DNA of 64,000 nucleotides from Thysanoteuthis rhombus (taxonomy: Eukaryota; Mollusca; Cephalopoda; Oegopsida; Thysanoteuthidae). Positions 13,123-26,474 of the stretch are shown here, piece by piece (the stretch's first letter is position 1; each line of letters begins with the position of its first letter). Both the position numbers and the translations under genes were made by a program. Under the pieces are notes generated by a model. The model was not told the DNA's origin. It searched no databases and was given only the letters and a program-made list of their open reading frames with translations. Location of the stretch: positions 49,234,311-49,298,310 of the forward strand of contig OY735224.1 in NCBI GenBank assembly GCA_963457665.1. Direction: 5' to 3'.

Positions 13123-16100
13123 GGTAGCCTCGGAAGCAATGTTTTAAAGGTTTTTAACAACGTATTTGGATTTAGTAAAAAAAAAAAGGATTGATTTTAC
13201 ACAGCGTTCATAAGAAAACCTAAAAAGGGTAGCCTCGGAAGCAATGTTTTAAAGGTTTTTAACAACGTATTTGGATTTAGTAAAAAAAAAAAGGATTGAT
13301 TTTACACAGTGTTCATAACAAAACCTAAAAAGGGTAGCCTCGGAAGCAATGTTTTAAAGGTTTTTAACAACGTATTTGGATTTAGTAAAAAAAAAAAGGA
13401 TTGATTTTACACAGCGTTCATAAGAAAACCTAAAAAGGGTAGCCTCGGAAGCAATGTTTTAAAGGTTTTTAACAACTTTGTTGGATTTAGTAAAAAAAAA
13501 AAGGATTGATTTTACACAGTGTTCATAACAAAACCTAAAAAGGGTAGCCTCGGAAGCAATGTTTTCAAGGTTTTTAACAACGTATTTGGATTTAGTAAAA
13601 AAAAAAAGGATTTATTTTACACAGTGTTCATAACAAAACCTAAAAAGGGTAGCCTCGGAAGCAATGTTTTAAAGGTTTTTAACAACGTATTTGGATTTAT
13701 TAAAAAAAAAAAGGATTGATTTTACACAGTGTTCATAACAAAACCTAAAAAGGGTAGCCTCGGAAGCAATGTTTTAAAGGTTTTTAACAACGTATTTGGA
13801 TTTAGTAAAAAAAAAAAGGATTGATTTTACACAGTGTTCATAACAAAACCTAAAAAGGGTAGCCTCGGAAGCAATGTTTTCAAGGTTTTTAACAACGTAT
13901 TTGGATTTAGTAAAAAAAAAAAGGATTGATTTTACACAGTGTTCATAACAAAACCTAAAAAGGGTAGCCTCGGAAGCAATGTTTTCAAGGTTTTTAACAA
14001 CGTATTTGGATTTATTAAAAAAAAAAAGGATTGATTTTACACAGTGTTCATAACAAAACCTAAAAAGGGTAGCCTCGGAAGCAATGTTTTCAAGGTTTTT
14101 AACAACGTATTTGGATTTAGTAAAAAAAAAAAGGATTTATTTTACACAGTGTTTATAACAAAACCTAAAAAGGGTAGCCTCGGAAGCAATGTTTTCAAGG
14201 TTTTTAACAACGTATTTGGATTTAGTAAAAAAAAAAGGATTTATTTTACACAGTGTTCATAACAAAACCTAAAAAGGGTAGCCTCGGAAGCAATGTTTTA
14301 AAGGTTTTTAACAACGTATTTGGATTTAGTAAAAAAAAAAAGGATTTATTTTACACAGTGTTCATAACAAAACCTAAAAAGGGTAGCCTCGGAAGCAATG
14401 TTTTAAAGGTTCTTAACAACGTATTTGGATTTAATAAAAAAAAAAAAGGATTGATTTTACACAGTGTTCATAACAAAACCTAAAAAGGGTAGCCTCGGAA
14501 GCAATGTTTTAAAGGTTTTTAACAACGTATTTGGATTTAGTAAAAAAAAAAAAGGATTGATTTTACACAGCGTTCATAACAAAACCTAAAAAGGGTAGCC
14601 TCGGAAGCAATGTTTTAAAGGTTTTTAACAACGTATTTGGATTTAGTAAAAAAAAAAAGGATTTATTTTACACAGTGTTCATAACAAAACCTAAAAAGGG
14701 TAGCCTCGGAAGCAATGTTTTAAAGGTTTTTAACAACGTATTTGGATTTAGTAAAAAAAAAAAAGGATCGATTTTACACAGCGTTCATAACAAAACCTAA
14801 AAAGGGTAGCCTCGGAAGCAATGTTTTAAAGGTTTTTAACAACGTATTTGGATTTAGTAAAAAAAAAAAGGATTGATTTTACACAGTGTTCATAACAAAA
14901 CCTAAAAAGGGTAGCCTCGGAAGCAATGTTTTAAAGGTTCTTAACAACGTATTTGGATTTAGTAAAAAAAAAAAGGATTGATTTTACACAGTGTTCATAA
15001 CAAAACCTAAAAAGGGTAGCCTCGGAAGCAATGTTTTCAAGGTTTTTAACAACGTATTTGGATTTAGTAAAAAAAAAAAAGGATTGATTTTACACAGTGT
15101 TCATAACAAAACCTAAAAAGGGTAGCCTCGGAAGCAATGTTTTAAAGGTTTTTAACAACGTATTTGGATTTAATAAAAAAAAAAGGATTGATTTTACACA
15201 GTGTTCATAACAAAACCTAAAAAGGGTAGCCTCGGAAGCAATGTTTTAAAGGTTTTTAACAACGTATTTGGATTTAGTAAAAAAAAAAAGGATTTATTTT
15301 ACACAGTGTTCATAACAAAACCTAAAAAGGGTAGCCTCGGAAGCAATGTTTTAAAGGTTCTTAACAACGTATTTGGATTTAATAAAAAAAAAAAAGGATT
15401 TATTTTACACAGTGTTCATAACAAAACCTAAAAAGGGTAGCCTCGGAAGCAATGTTTTCAAGGTTTTTAACAACGTATTTGGATTTAGTAAAAAAAAAAA
15501 GGATTGATTTTACACAGCGTTCATAACAAAACCTAAAAAGGGTAGCCTCGGAAGCAATGTTTTAAAGGTTTTTAACAACGTATTTGGATTTAGTAAAAAA
15601 AAAAAGGATTGATTTTACACAGTGTTCATAACAAAACCTAAAAAGGGTAGCCTCGGAAGCAATGTTTTAAAGGTTTTTAACAACGTATTTGGATTTAGTA
15701 AAAAAAAAAAAGGATTGATTTTACACAGTGTTCATAACAAAACCTAAAAAGGGTAGCCTCGGAAGCAATGTTTTAAAGGTTTTTAACAACGTATTTGGAT
15801 TTAGTAAAAAAAAAAAGGATTGATTTTACACAGTGTTCATAACAAAACCTAAAAAGGGTAGCCTCGGAAGCAATGTTTTAAAGGTTTTTAACAACGTATT
15901 TGGATTTAGTAAAAAAAAAAAGGATTGATTTTACACAGTGTTCATAACAAAACCTAAAAAGGGTAGCCTCGGAAGCAATGTTTTAAAGGTTCTTAACAAC
16001 GTATTTGGATTTAGTAAAAAAAAAAAGGATTGATTTTACACAGTGTTCATAACAAAACCTAAAAAGGGTAGCCTCGGAAGCAATGTTTTCAAGGTTTTTA

Positions 16101-17641
16101 ACAACGTATTTGGATTTAGTAAAAAAAAAAAAGGATTGATTTTACACAGTGTTCATAACAAAACCTAAAAAGGGTAGCCTCGGAAGCAATGTTTTAAAGG
16201 TTTTTAACAACGTATTTGGATTTAATAAAAAAAAAAGGATTGATTTTACACAGTGTTCATAACAAAACCTAAAAAGGGTAGCCTCGGAAGCAATGTTTTA
16301 AAGGTTTTTAACAACGTATTTGGATTTAGTAAAAAAAAAAGGATTTATTTTACACAGTGTTCATAACAAAACCTAAAAAGGGTAGCCTCGGAAGCAATGT
16401 TTTCAAGGTTTTTAACAACGTATTTGGATTTAATAAAAAAAAAAGGATTGATTTTACACAGTGTTCATAACAAAACCTAAAAAGGGTAGCCTCGGAAGCA
16501 ATGTTTTAAAGGTTTTTAACAACGTATTTGGATTTAGTAAAAAAAAAAAGGATTGATTTTAAAAAGTGTTCATAACATAACCTAAAAAGGGTAGCCTCGG
16601 AAGCAATGTTTTAAAGGTTTTTAACAACGTATTTGGATTTAGTAAAAAAAAAAAGGATTTATTTTACACAGTGTTCATAACAAAACCTAAAAAGGGTAGC
16701 CTCGGAAGCAATGTTTTAAAGGTTCTTAACAACGTATTTGGATTTAGTAAAAAAAAAAAGGATTGATTTTACACAGTGTTCATAACAAAACCTAAAAAGG
16801 GTAGCCTCGGAAGCAATGTTTTCAAGGTTTTTAACAACGTATTTGGATTTAGTAAAAAAAAAAAAGGATTGATTTTACACAGTGTTCATAACAAAACCTA
16901 AAAAGGGTAGCCTCGGAAGCAATGTTTTAAAGGTTTTTAACAACGTATTTGGATTTAATAAAAAAAAAAGGATTGATTTTACACAGTGTTCATAACAAAA
17001 CCTAAAAAGGGTAGCCTCGGAAGCAATGTTTTAAAGGTTTTTAACAACGTATTTGGATTTAATAAAAAAAAAAAAGGATTGATTTTACACAGCGTTCATA
17101 ACAAAACCTAAAAAGGGTAGCCTCGGAAGCAATGTTTTAAAGGTTTTTAACAACGTATTTGGATTTATTAAAAAAAAAAAGGATTGATTTTACACAGTGT
17201 TCATAACAAAACCTAAAAAGGGTAGCCTCGGAAGCAATGTTTTAAAGGTTTTTAACAACGTATTTGGATTTAGTAAAAAAAAAAAGGATTGATTTTAAAA
17301 AGTGTTCATAACATAACCTAAAAAGGGTAGCCTCGGAAGCAATGTTTTAAAGGTTTTTAACAACGTATTTGGATTTAGTAAAAAAAAAAAGGATTTATTT
17401 TACACAGTGTTCATAACAAAACCTAAAAAGGGTAGCCTCGGAAGCAATGTTTTCAAGGTTTTTAACAACGTATTTGGATTTAGTAAAAAAAAAAAAGGAT
17501 TTATTTTACACAGCGTTCATAACAAAACCTAAAAAGGGTAGCCTCGGAAGCAATGTTTTCAAGGTTTTTAACAACGTATTTGGATTTAGTAAAAAAAAAA
17601 AGGATTGATTTTACACAGTGTTCATAACAAAACCTAAAAAG
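13123..17641 (+). repeat. 43-mer block, first copy of a 4,519-bp tandem duplication
   Basis: Rare markers here recur exactly 4,519 bp later: the T block at 13471, GTTTATAAC at 14151, GGATCGA at about 14766, the AAAAAGTG/CATAACC copy at 16485-16589, and many A-run lengths. The constant offset over more than 3 kb means A-run lengths are preserved as well as base changes. The left edge is set where the match fails in the monomers starting at 12913 and 13018. Inside the block a smaller repeat is visible: the TTCTTAAC monomer recurs about ten and then seven monomers apart (14938, 15990, 16723), with similar followers. Confidence 0.9.
16485..16589 (+). repeat. Marker monomer with TTTTAAAAAGTG and CATAACC
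   Basis: Usual TTTTACACAGTG is replaced by TTTTAAAAAGTG, and ATAACAAAACC by ATAACATAACC. Two independent-looking changes travel together, so all copies probably have one origin. Relatives lie at 17221-17325, 21004-21108 and 21950-22054. The CATAACC change alone is seen at 22881, 28037 and 32864, which may be the ancestral single-change form or a recombinant. Confidence 0.85.
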
Positions 17642-20600
17642 GGTAGCCTCGGAAGCAATGTTTTAAAGGTTTTTAACAACGTATTTGGATTTAGTAAAAA
17701 AAAAAAGGATTGATTTTACACAGCGTTCATAAGAAAACCTAAAAAGGGTAGCCTCGGAAGCAATGTTTTAAAGGTTTTTAACAACGTATTTGGATTTAGT
17801 AAAAAAAAAAAGGATTGATTTTACACAGTGTTCATAACAAAACCTAAAAAGGGTAGCCTCGGAAGCAATGTTTTAAAGGTTTTTAACAACGTATTTGGAT
17901 TTAGTAAAAAAAAAAAGGATTGATTTTACACAGCGTTCATAAGAAAACCTAAAAAGGGTAGCCTCGGAAGCAATGTTTTAAAGGTTTTTAACAACTTTGT
18001 TGGATTTAGTAAAAAAAAAAAGGATTGATTTTACACAGTGTTCATAACAAAACCTAAAAAGGGTAGCCTCGGAAGCAATGTTTTCAAGGTTTTTAACAAC
18101 GTATTTGGATTTAGTAAAAAAAAAAAGGATTTATTTTACACAGTGTTCATAACAAAACCTAAAAAGGGTAGCCTCGGAAGCAATGTTTTAAAGGTTTTTA
18201 ACAACGTATTTGGATTTATTAAAAAAAAAAAGGATTGATTTTACACAGTGTTCATAACAAAACCTAAAAAGGGTAGCCTCGGAAGCAATGTTTTAAAGGT
18301 TTTTAACAACGTATTTGGATTTAGTAAAAAAAAAAAGGATTGATTTTACACAGTGTTCATAACAAAACCTAAAAAGGGTAGCCTCGGAAGCAATGTTTTC
18401 AAGGTTTTTAACAACGTATTTGGATTTAGTAAAAAAAAAAAGGATTGATTTTACACAGTGTTCATAACAAAACCTAAAAAGGGTAGCCTCGGAAGCAATG
18501 TTTTCAAGGTTTTTAACAACGTATTTGGATTTATTAAAAAAAAAAAGGATTGATTTTACACAGTGTTCATAACAAAACCTAAAAAGGGTAGCCTCGGAAG
18601 CAATGTTTTCAAGGTTTTTAACAACGTATTTGGATTTAGTAAAAAAAAAAAGGATTTATTTTACACAGTGTTTATAACAAAACCTAAAAAGGGTAGCCTC
18701 GGAAGCAATGTTTTCAAGGTTTTTAACAACGTATTTGGATTTAGTAAAAAAAAAAGGATTTATTTTACACAGTGTTCATAACAAAACCTAAAAAGGGTAG
18801 CCTCGGAAGCAATGTTTTAAAGGTTTTTAACAACGTATTTGGATTTAGTAAAAAAAAAAAGGATTTATTTTACACAGTGTTCATAACAAAACCTAAAAAG
18901 GGTAGCCTCGGAAGCAATGTTTTAAAGGTTCTTAACAACGTATTTGGATTTAATAAAAAAAAAAAAGGATTGATTTTACACAGTGTTCATAACAAAACCT
19001 AAAAAGGGTAGCCTCGGAAGCAATGTTTTAAAGGTTTTTAACAACGTATTTGGATTTAGTAAAAAAAAAAAAGGATTGATTTTACACAGCGTTCATAACA
19101 AAACCTAAAAAGGGTAGCCTCGGAAGCAATGTTTTAAAGGTTTTTAACAACGTATTTGGATTTAGTAAAAAAAAAAAGGATTTATTTTACACAGTGTTCA
19201 TAACAAAACCTAAAAAGGGTAGCCTCGGAAGCAATGTTTTAAAGGTTTTTAACAACGTATTTGGATTTAGTAAAAAAAAAAAAGGATCGATTTTACACAG
19301 CGTTCATAACAAAACCTAAAAAGGGTAGCCTCGGAAGCAATGTTTTAAAGGTTTTTAACAACGTATTTGGATTTAGTAAAAAAAAAAAGGATTGATTTTA
19401 CACAGTGTTCATAACAAAACCTAAAAAGGGTAGCCTCGGAAGCAATGTTTTAAAGGTTCTTAACAACGTATTTGGATTTAGTAAAAAAAAAAAGGATTGA
19501 TTTTACACAGTGTTCATAACAAAACCTAAAAAGGGTAGCCTCGGAAGCAATGTTTTCAAGGTTTTTAACAACGTATTTGGATTTAGTAAAAAAAAAAAAG
19601 GATTGATTTTACACAGTGTTCATAACAAAACCTAAAAAGGGTAGCCTCGGAAGCAATGTTTTAAAGGTTTTTAACAACGTATTTGGATTTAATAAAAAAA
19701 AAAGGATTGATTTTACACAGTGTTCATAACAAAACCTAAAAAGGGTAGCCTCGGAAGCAATGTTTTAAAGGTTTTTAACAACGTATTTGGATTTAGTAAA
19801 AAAAAAAAGGATTTATTTTACACAGTGTTCATAACAAAACCTAAAAAGGGTAGCCTCGGAAGCAATGTTTTAAAGGTTCTTAACAACGTATTTGGATTTA
19901 ATAAAAAAAAAAAAGGATTTATTTTACACAGTGTTCATAACAAAACCTAAAAAGGGTAGCCTCGGAAGCAATGTTTTCAAGGTTTTTAACAACGTATTTG
20001 GATTTAGTAAAAAAAAAAAGGATTGATTTTACACAGCGTTCATAACAAAACCTAAAAAGGGTAGCCTCGGAAGCAATGTTTTAAAGGTTTTTAACAACGT
20101 ATTTGGATTTAGTAAAAAAAAAAAGGATTGATTTTACACAGTGTTCATAACAAAACCTAAAAAGGGTAGCCTCGGAAGCAATGTTTTAAAGGTTTTTAAC
20201 AACGTATTTGGATTTAGTAAAAAAAAAAAAGGATTGATTTTACACAGTGTTCATAACAAAACCTAAAAAGGGTAGCCTCGGAAGCAATGTTTTAAAGGTT
20301 TTTAACAACGTATTTGGATTTAGTAAAAAAAAAAAGGATTGATTTTACACAGTGTTCATAACAAAACCTAAAAAGGGTAGCCTCGGAAGCAATGTTTTAA
20401 AGGTTTTTAACAACGTATTTGGATTTAGTAAAAAAAAAAAGGATTGATTTTACACAGTGTTCATAACAAAACCTAAAAAGGGTAGCCTCGGAAGCAATGT
20501 TTTAAAGGTTCTTAACAACGTATTTGGATTTAGTAAAAAAAAAAAGGATTGATTTTACACAGTGTTCATAACAAAACCTAAAAAGGGTAGCCTCGGAAGC

Positions 20601-22265
20601 AATGTTTTCAAGGTTTTTAACAACGTATTTGGATTTAGTAAAAAAAAAAAAGGATTGATTTTACACAGTGTTCATAACAAAACCTAAAAAGGGTAGCCTC
20701 GGAAGCAATGTTTTAAAGGTTTTTAACAACGTATTTGGATTTAATAAAAAAAAAAGGATTGATTTTACACAGTGTTCATAACAAAACCTAAAAAGGGTAG
20801 CCTCGGAAGCAATGTTTTAAAGGTTTTTAACAACGTATTTGGATTTAGTAAAAAAAAAAGGATTTATTTTACACAGTGTTCATAACAAAACCTAAAAAGG
20901 GTAGCCTCGGAAGCAATGTTTTCAAGGTTTTTAACAACGTATTTGGATTTAATAAAAAAAAAAGGATTGATTTTACACAGTGTTCATAACAAAACCTAAA
21001 AAGGGTAGCCTCGGAAGCAATGTTTTAAAGGTTTTTAACAACGTATTTGGATTTAGTAAAAAAAAAAAGGATTGATTTTAAAAAGTGTTCATAACATAAC
21101 CTAAAAAGGGTAGCCTCGGAAGCAATGTTTTAAAGGTTTTTAACAACGTATTTGGATTTAGTAAAAAAAAAAAGGATTTATTTTACACAGTGTTCATAAC
21201 AAAACCTAAAAAGGGTAGCCTCGGAAGCAATGTTTTAAAGGTTCTTAACAACGTATTTGGATTTAGTAAAAAAAAAAAGGATTGATTTTACACAGTGTTC
21301 ATAACAAAACCTAAAAAGGGTAGCCTCGGAAGCAATGTTTTCAAGGTTTTTAACAACGTATTTGGATTTAGTAAAAAAAAAAAAGGATTGATTTTACACA
21401 GTGTTCATAACAAAACCTAAAAAGGGTAGCCTCGGAAGCAATGTTTTAAAGGTTTTTAACAACGTATTTGGATTTAATAAAAAAAAAAGGATTGATTTTA
21501 CACAGTGTTCATAACAAAACCTAAAAAGGGTAGCCTCGGAAGCAATGTTTTAAAGGTTTTTAACAACGTATTTGGATTTAATAAAAAAAAAAAAGGATTG
21601 ATTTTACACAGCGTTCATAACAAAACCTAAAAAGGGTAGCCTCGGAAGCAATGTTTTAAAGGTTTTTAACAACGTATTTGGATTTATTAAAAAAAAAAAG
21701 GATTGATTTTACACAGTGTTCATAACAAAACCTAAAAAGGGTAGCCTCGGAAGCAATGTTTTCAAGGTTTTTAACAACGTATTTGGATTTAGTAAAAAAA
21801 AAAAAGGATTTATTTTACACAGCGTTCATAACAAAACCTAAAAAGGGTAGCCTCGGAAGCAATGTTTTAAAGGTTTTTAACAACGTATTTGGATTTAATA
21901 AAAAAAAAAGGATTGATTTTACACAGTGTTCATAACAAAACCTAAAAAGGGTAGCCTCGGAAGCAATGTTTTAAAGGTTTTTAACAACGTATTTGGATTT
22001 AGTAAAAAAAAAAAGGATTGATTTTAAAAAGTGTTCATAACATAACCTAAAAAGGGTAGCCTCGGAAGCAATGTTTTAAAGGTTTTTAACAACGTATTTG
22101 GATTTAGTAAAAAAAAAAAGGATTTATTTTACACAGTGTTCATAACAAAACCTAAAAAGGGTAGCCTCGGAAGCAATGTTTTCAAGGTTTTTAACAACGT
22201 ATTTGGATTTAGTAAAAAAAAAAAAGGATTTATTTTACACAGCGTTCATAACAAAACCTAAAAAG
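17642..22265 (+). repeat. 43-mer block, second copy, with two extra monomers
   Basis: This copy directly follows the first and matches it marker for marker. Near its end the offset changes from 4,519 to 4,729. Two extra monomers lie at about 21.75-21.95 kb: a C-type AGT 12-A GGATTTA GCG copy, then an A-type AAT 10-A copy. The same pair recurs just downstream and many times at 22-28 kb, so a local gain of the pair in this copy, or its loss from the first copy, is the likely cause. The match ends at 22265, where the first copy continues with a C-type AGT monomer and this one with an AAT monomer. Confidence 0.88.
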
Positions 22266-25200
22266 GGTAGCCTCGGAAGCAATGTTTTAAAGGTTTTTAA
22301 CAACGTATTTGGATTTAATAAAAAAAAAAAGGATTGATTTTACACAGTGTTCATAACAAAACCTAAAAAGGGTAGCCTCGGAAGCAATGTTTTCAAGGTT
22401 TTTAACAACGTATTTGGATTTAGTAAAAAAAAAAAAGGATTTATTTTACACAGCGTTCATAACAAAACCTAAAAAGGGTAGCCTCGGAAGCAATGTTTTA
22501 AAGGTTTTTAACAACGTATTTGGATTTAATAAAAAAAAAAAGGATTGATTTTACACAGCGTTCATAACAAAACCTAAAAAGGGTAGCCTCGGAAGCAATG
22601 TTTTAAAGGTTTTTAACAACGTATTTGGATTTAGTAAAAAAAAAAATGATTGATTTTACACAGTGTTCATAACAAAACCTAAAAAGGGTAGCCTCGGAAG
22701 CAATGTTTTAAAGGTTTTTAACAACGTATTTGGATTTAATAAAAAAAAAAAGGATTGATTTTACACAGTGTTCATAACAAAACCTAAAAAGGGTAGCCTC
22801 GGAAGCAATGTTTTAAAGGTTTTTAACAACGTATTTGGATTTAGTAAAAAAAAAAAGGATTGATTTTACACAGTGTTCATAACATAACCTAAAAAGGGTA
22901 GCCTCGGAAGCAATGTTTTAAAGGTTTTTAACAACGTATTTGGATTTAGTAAAAAAAAAAAGGATTGATTTTACACAGTGTTCATAACAAAACCTAAAAA
23001 GGGTAGCCTCGGAAGCAATGTTTTCAAGGTTTTTAACAACGTATTTGGATTTAGTAAAAAAAAAAAAGGATTTATTTTACACAGCGTTCATAACAAAACC
23101 TAAAAAGGGTAGCCTCGGAAGCAATGTTTTAAAGGTTTTTAACAACGTATTTGGATTTAATAAAAAAAAAAGGATTGATTTTACACAGTGTTCATAACAA
23201 AACCTAAAAAGGGTAGCCTCGGAAGCAATCTTTTAAAGGTTCTTAACAACGTATTTGGATTTAGTAAAAAAAAAAAGGATTGATTTTACACAGTGTTCAT
23301 AACAAAACCTAAAAAGGGTAGCCTCGGAAGCAATGTTTTAAAGGTTTTTAACAACGTATTTGGATTTAGTAAAAAAAAAAAAGGATTGATTTTACACAGT
23401 GTTCATAACAAAACCTAAAAAGGGTAGCCTCGGAAGCAATGTTTTAAAGGTTTTTAACAACGTATTTGGATTTAATAAAAAAAAAAGGATTGATTTTACA
23501 CAGTGTTCATAACAAAACCTAAAAAGGGTAGCCTCGGAAGCAATGTTTTAAAGGTTTTTAACAACGTATTTGGATTTAATAAAAAAAAAAAAGGATTGAT
23601 TTTACACAGCGTTCATAACAAAACCTAAAAAGGGTAGCCTCGGAAGCAATGTTTTAAAGGTTTTTAACAACGTATTTGGATTTAATAAAAAAAAAAAGGA
23701 TTGATTTTACACAGTGTTCATAACAAAACCTAAAAAGGGTAGCCTCGGAAGCAATGTTTTCAAGGTTTTTAACAACGTATTTGGATTTAGTAAAAAAAAA
23801 AAAGGATTGATTTTACACAGTGTTCATAACAAAACCTAAAAAGGGTAGCCTCGGAAGCAATGTTTTAAAGGTTTTTAACAACGTATTTGGATTTAGTAAA
23901 AAAAAAAAAGGATTGATTTTACACAGTGTTCATAACAAAACCTAAAAAGGGTAGCCTCGGAAGCAATGTTTTCAAGGTTTTTAACAACGTATTTGGATTT
24001 AGTAAAAAAAAAAAAGGATTGATTTTACACAGTGTTCATAACAAAACCTAAAAAGGGTAGCCTCGGAAGCAATGTTTTAAAGGTTTTTAACAACGTATTT
24101 GGATTTAATAAAAAAAAAGGATTTATTTTACACAGCGTTCATAACAAAACCTAAAAAGGGTAGCCTCGGAAGCAATGTTTTAAAGGTTTTTAACAACGTA
24201 TTTGGATTTAATAAAAAAAAAAAAGGATTGATTTTACACAGCGTTCATAACAAAACCTAAAAAGGGTAGCCTCGGATGCAATGTTTTAAAGGTTTTTAAC
24301 AACGTATTTGGATTTAATAAAAAAAAAAAAGGATTGATTTTACACAGTGTTCATAACAAAACTTAAAAAGGGTAGCCTCGGAAGCAATGTTTTAAAGGTT
24401 TTTAACAACGTATTTGGATTTAATAAAAAAAAAAAGGATTGATTTTACACAGTGTTCATAACAAAACCTAAAAAGGGTAGCCTCGGAAGCAATGTTTTAA
24501 AGGTTTTTAACAACGTATTTGGATTTAATAAAAAAAAAAAGGATTGATTTTACACAGTGTTCATAACAAAACCTAAAAAGGGTAGCCTCGGAAGCAATGT
24601 TTTCAAGGTTTTTAACAACGTATTTGGATTTAGTAAAAAAAAAAAAGGATTTATTTTACACAGCGTTCATAACAAAACCTAAAAAGGGTAGCCTCGGAAG
24701 CAATGTTTTAAAGGTTTTTAACAACGTATTTGGATTTAATAAAAAAAAAAGGATTGATTTTACACAGTGTTCATAACAAAACCTAAAAAGGGTAGCCTCG
24801 GAAGCAATCTTTTAAAGGTTCTCAACAACGTATTTGGATTTAGTAAAAAAAAAAAGGATTGATTTTACACAGTGTTCATAACAAAACCTAAAAAGGGTAG
24901 CCTCGGAAGCAATGTTTTCAAGGTTTTTAACAACGTATTTGGATTTAGTAAAAAAAAAAAGGATTGATTTTACACAGTGTTCATAACAAAACCTAAAAAG
25001 GGTAGCCTCGGAAGCAATGTTTTAAAGGTTTTTAACAACGTATTTGGATTTAATAAAAAAAAAAGGATTGATTTTACACAGTGTTCATAACAAAACCTAA
25101 AAAGGGTAGCCTCGGAAGCAATGTTTTAAAGGTTTTTAACAACGTATTTGGATTTAATAAAAAAAAAAAAGGATTGATTTTACACAGCGTTCATAACAAA

Positions 25201-26474
25201 ACCTAAAAAGGGTAGCCTCGGAAGCAATGTTTTAAAGGTTTTTAACAACGTATTTGGATTTAATAAAAAAAAAAGGATTGATTTTACACAGTGTTCATAA
25301 CAAAACCTAAAAAGGGTAGCCTCGGAAGCAATCTTTTAAAGGTTCTTAACAACGTATTTGGATTTAGTAAAAAAAAAAAGGATTGATTTTACACAGTGTT
25401 CATAACAAAACCTAAAAAGGGTAGCCTCGGAAGCAATGTTTTCAAGGTTTTTAACAACGTATTTGGATTTAGTAAAAAAAAAAAAGGATTGATTTTACAC
25501 AGTGTTCATAACAAAACCTAAAAAGGGTAGCCTCGGAAGCAATGTTTTAAAGGTTTTTAACAACGTATTTGGATTTAGTAAAAAAAAAAAAGGATTGATT
25601 TTACACAGTGTTCATAACAAAACCTAAAAAGGGTAGCCTCGGAAGCAATGTTTTCAAGGTTTTTAACAACGTATTTGGATTTAGTAAAAAAAAAAAAGGA
25701 TTGATTTTACACAGTGTTCATAACAAATCCTAAAAAGGGTAGCCTCGGAAGCAATGTTTTAAAGGTTTTTAACAACGTATTTGGATTTAATAAAAAAAAA
25801 AGGATTTATTTTACACAGCGTTCATAACAAAACCTAAAAAGGGTAGCCTCGGAAGCAATGTTTTAAAGGTTTTTAACAACGTATTTGGATTTAATAAAAA
25901 AAAAAAGGATTGATTTTACACAGTGTTCATAACAAAACCTAAAAAGGGTAGCCTCGGAAGCAATGTTTTCAAGGTTTTTAACAACGTATTTGGATTTAGT
26001 AAAAAAAAAAAAGGATTTATTTTACACAGCGTTCATAACAAAACCTAAAAAGGGTAGCCTCGGAAGCAATGTTTTAAAGGTTTTTAACAACGTATTTGGA
26101 TTTAATAAAAAAAAAAAAGGATTGATTTTACACAGCGTTCATAACAAAACCTAAAAAGGGTAGCCTCGGAAGCAATGTTTTAAAGGTTTTTAACAACGTA
26201 TTTGGATTTAATAAAAAAAAAAAAGGATTGATTTTACACAGCGTTCATAACAAAACCTAAAAAGGGTAGCCTCGGAAGCAATGTTTTAAAGGTTTTTAAC
26301 AACGTATTTGGATTTAGTAAAAAAAAAAAGGATTGATTTTACACAGTGTTCATAACAAAACCTAAAAAGGGTAGCCTCGGAAGCAATGTTTTAAAGGTTT
26401 TTAACAACGTATTTGGATTTAGTAAAAAAAAAAAGGATTGATTTTACACAGTGTTCATAACAAAACCTAAAAAG
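22266..26474 (+). repeat. Satellite domain with long A-runs and a CAATCTTTT/TTCTTAAC marker
   Basis: About 40 monomers built largely from three recurring kinds: C-type AGT 12-A (often GGATTTA, GCG), A-type AAT 10-A, and A-type AAT 12-A GCG. A marker monomer with CAATCTTTT and a changed TTCTTAAC or TTCTCAAC starts at 23212, 24791 and 25315. The spacing from 23212 to 24791 is about 1,580 bp (15 monomers), and the same spacing separates 25315 from 26896. The order between markers is only partly kept, so this is a shuffled rather than a regular higher-order repeat. One copy near 24.1 kb has only nine A. Confidence 0.82.

Noticed and set aside
13123-22265. Assembly artefact doubling a 4.5-kb block
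   Set aside because: The second copy has two extra monomers and ends differently, so it is not a plain doubling. Read support would still be needed to exclude an error fully.
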